Positions 14,483 through 15,346 of a DNA stretch of 15,346 bases are shown here, in pieces. Every line of letters starts with the position of its first letter. Within the stretch, counting starts at the first letter, position 1. Position numbers and translations under genes: made by a program. Source of the DNA: Chloroflexota bacterium (lineage in GTDB: Bacteria > Chloroflexota > Dehalococcoidia > GIF9 > AB-539-J10); assembly GCA_015222295.1 (NCBI GenBank), contig JADFUZ010000053.1, forward strand, positions 1-15,346, given 5' to 3'. A model generated the notes under the pieces. The model searched no databases and had not been told where the DNA came from. It saw only the letters and a program-made list of their open reading frames with translations.

Positions 14483-15346
14483 ATGAGCATTCAAGAACTA
14501 CTGGACTACGTGGCCATTCTAAGAAAGAGATGGTGGCTTATTCTATTACTGGTGATTTCAACTGTGGGCACAATTCTGGTCATCTCCAGGAGCCAGAAAC
14601 CACTCTATGAGGCATCTCTCAAATTTCTCTTCACCACCCCTCCGATCTCTGAGGTATCCGTGTACAATGAATTTCGCCAGGTGTCAGTGGGACAGGAGAT
14701 TCCTGCTGCCAAAGCGAACTTCATAGAAATGCTCACTAGCAAGGTCGTCATTTGGGACGCAATTGAGACTTTGGGAGCAGACTTGACTGGCGACGAGGTG
14801 TTAGCGCGATTGACGGTGGAGCAGTCGCCGGTTTCGGGATTCGTGGAACTCTCGCTCCAGTGTGAAGACCCGCAGTTGGCGGCTGATATGACCAACGCGC
14901 TGATGGACACGGCTTTGAGATACTACGGTGAGTTGCGAGCCAAACCGACTACGATGAGCAGGATCTTTATCAGCGAGCAGTTGAGCCTGAGTCGCGAAGG
15001 ATGGGAGAAGGCAGAAGAAAAAATCACCCAGTTCCAAATTGAACACAACATCGGTGACCTGGAGACAGAGATCGATCGCCAGCAGAGTTTGATCCAGTCC
15101 CTGACCCTGGTGCACGATACAGATTCGGCCGAGGGGAACATGGAAGCAGTCGCCAGATACGAGACTATCATGGCGCAGCGCAAACAGGAATTGCAAAACC
15201 TACTAGCGCTCCGTCCGCGGTATACGACGTTGAAGACAGCGTCCGATCAAGTCAGGGGAACCCACGAATTGCTGCTGGCCCGACAGACACAGGCCGAACT
15301 CAAAGAGAATGAAATCATGAGCGTCGGGTTCATCAATGTTTTGGGA
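14483..15346 (+). CDS. Wzz-like polysaccharide chain-length determinant / co-polymerase, 3' partial
   Basis: The frame opens at ATG 14483 and stays open for 288 codons to the right edge, so the protein is cut. AAAGGGGTGA (14466-14475) lies 7 bp upstream. After MSIQELLDYVAILRKRWW there is one membrane helix (about 18-36). A beta-rich Wzz-domain segment follows (YEASLKFLF onward). A long helical, coiled-coil-like region (about 165-280) is rich in Glu, Gln and Lys. The last residues, FINVLG, are typical of the approach to the proline-rich segment and second membrane helix of polysaccharide co-polymerases. Such proteins set chain length in Wzy-dependent systems or pair with a BY-kinase, and the missing part would show whether a kinase domain is fused. 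It follows a dedicated promoter and leader, so it probably begins a separate transcription unit. Confidence 0.88.
   Translation, partial: MSIQELLDYVAILRKRWWLILLLVISTVGTILVISRSQKPLYEASLKFLFTTPPISEVSVYNEFRQVSVGQEIPAAKANFIEMLTSKVVIWDAIETLGADLTGDEVLARLTVEQSPVSGFVELSLQCEDPQLAADMTNALMDTALRYYGELRAKPTTMSRIFISEQLSLSREGWEKAEEKITQFQIEHNIGDLETEIDRQQSLIQSLTLVHDTDSAEGNMEAVARYETIMAQRKQELQNLLALRPRYTTLKTASDQVRGTHELLLARQTQAELKENEIMSVGFINVLG

Noticed and set aside
1..15346. CRISPR array, tRNA, transposase, integrase or toxin-antitoxin genes
   Set aside because: No short spaced repeats, no tRNA-like cloverleaf and no such protein families were seen on either strand.

Overview
The window is a one-strand (+) cell-surface polysaccharide locus. 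The most likely source is a member of the Chloroflexota (Anaerolineae- or Caldilinea-like). This assignment is inference. It rests on the mixed GC content, on a large secreted protein with tandem DUF11/DUF7507-like repeats, and on that protein ending in a short Y-V-P-I-V-T-R-N tail of the kind I recall at the C-termini of many Chloroflexota secreted proteins. No rRNA, tRNA, CRISPR array, transposase or other phylogenetic marker is present.

Layout. Positions 1-2211 hold an ABC-type glycan exporter: the permease (Wzm-like, cut at the left edge) and the ATPase (Wzt-like, with a C-terminal glycan-binding domain). Positions 2204-8706 hold assembly and modification genes: a SAM methyltransferase, a Gfo/Idh/MocA oxidoreductase, an extended-SDR epimerase/dehydratase, a GT4 glycosyltransferase, a membrane-anchored five-bladed-propeller protein (GH43/GINT1_N-like), and a GT2 glycosyltransferase. 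Positions 8772-11591 hold an asparagine-synthetase-like ATP-dependent amide ligase whose glutaminase residues are lost, a short gap with a 32-codon ORF that has a strong ribosome binding site, and a left-handed beta-helix acyltransferase. Positions 11581-14187 encode a secreted alpha/beta-hydrolase with Ig-like and repeat domains. After a 295-bp regulatory gap (promoter, inverted repeat, structured leader) comes a Wzz-like chain-length or co-polymerase protein, cut at the right edge with its frame still open.

How the genes may work together (inference): the SDR, oxidoreductase, methyltransferase, amide ligase and acyltransferase would make or decorate sugars. The GT2 and GT4 enzymes would assemble them into a glycan. 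Wzm/Wzt would export the finished chain, with the Wzt C-terminal domain reading its modified end. The secreted hydrolase would act outside on acylated glycan. The Wzz-like gene has its own promoter and may open a second module of the Wzy or tyrosine-kinase type. Tight overlaps (2204/2211, 4060/4063, 11581/11591) support co-translation of at least three gene pairs.

The most unusual points are four. GC falls sharply inside wzt, at the boundary between its ATPase and glycan-binding domains, and continues through the methyltransferase. The AsnB-like protein has Ser in place of the catalytic Cys. The propeller protein is anchored by a single membrane helix. The leader before the Wzz-like gene combines an operator-like palindrome, a possible leaderless peptide ORF, and hairpins, one of whose loops can pair with the ribosome binding site.
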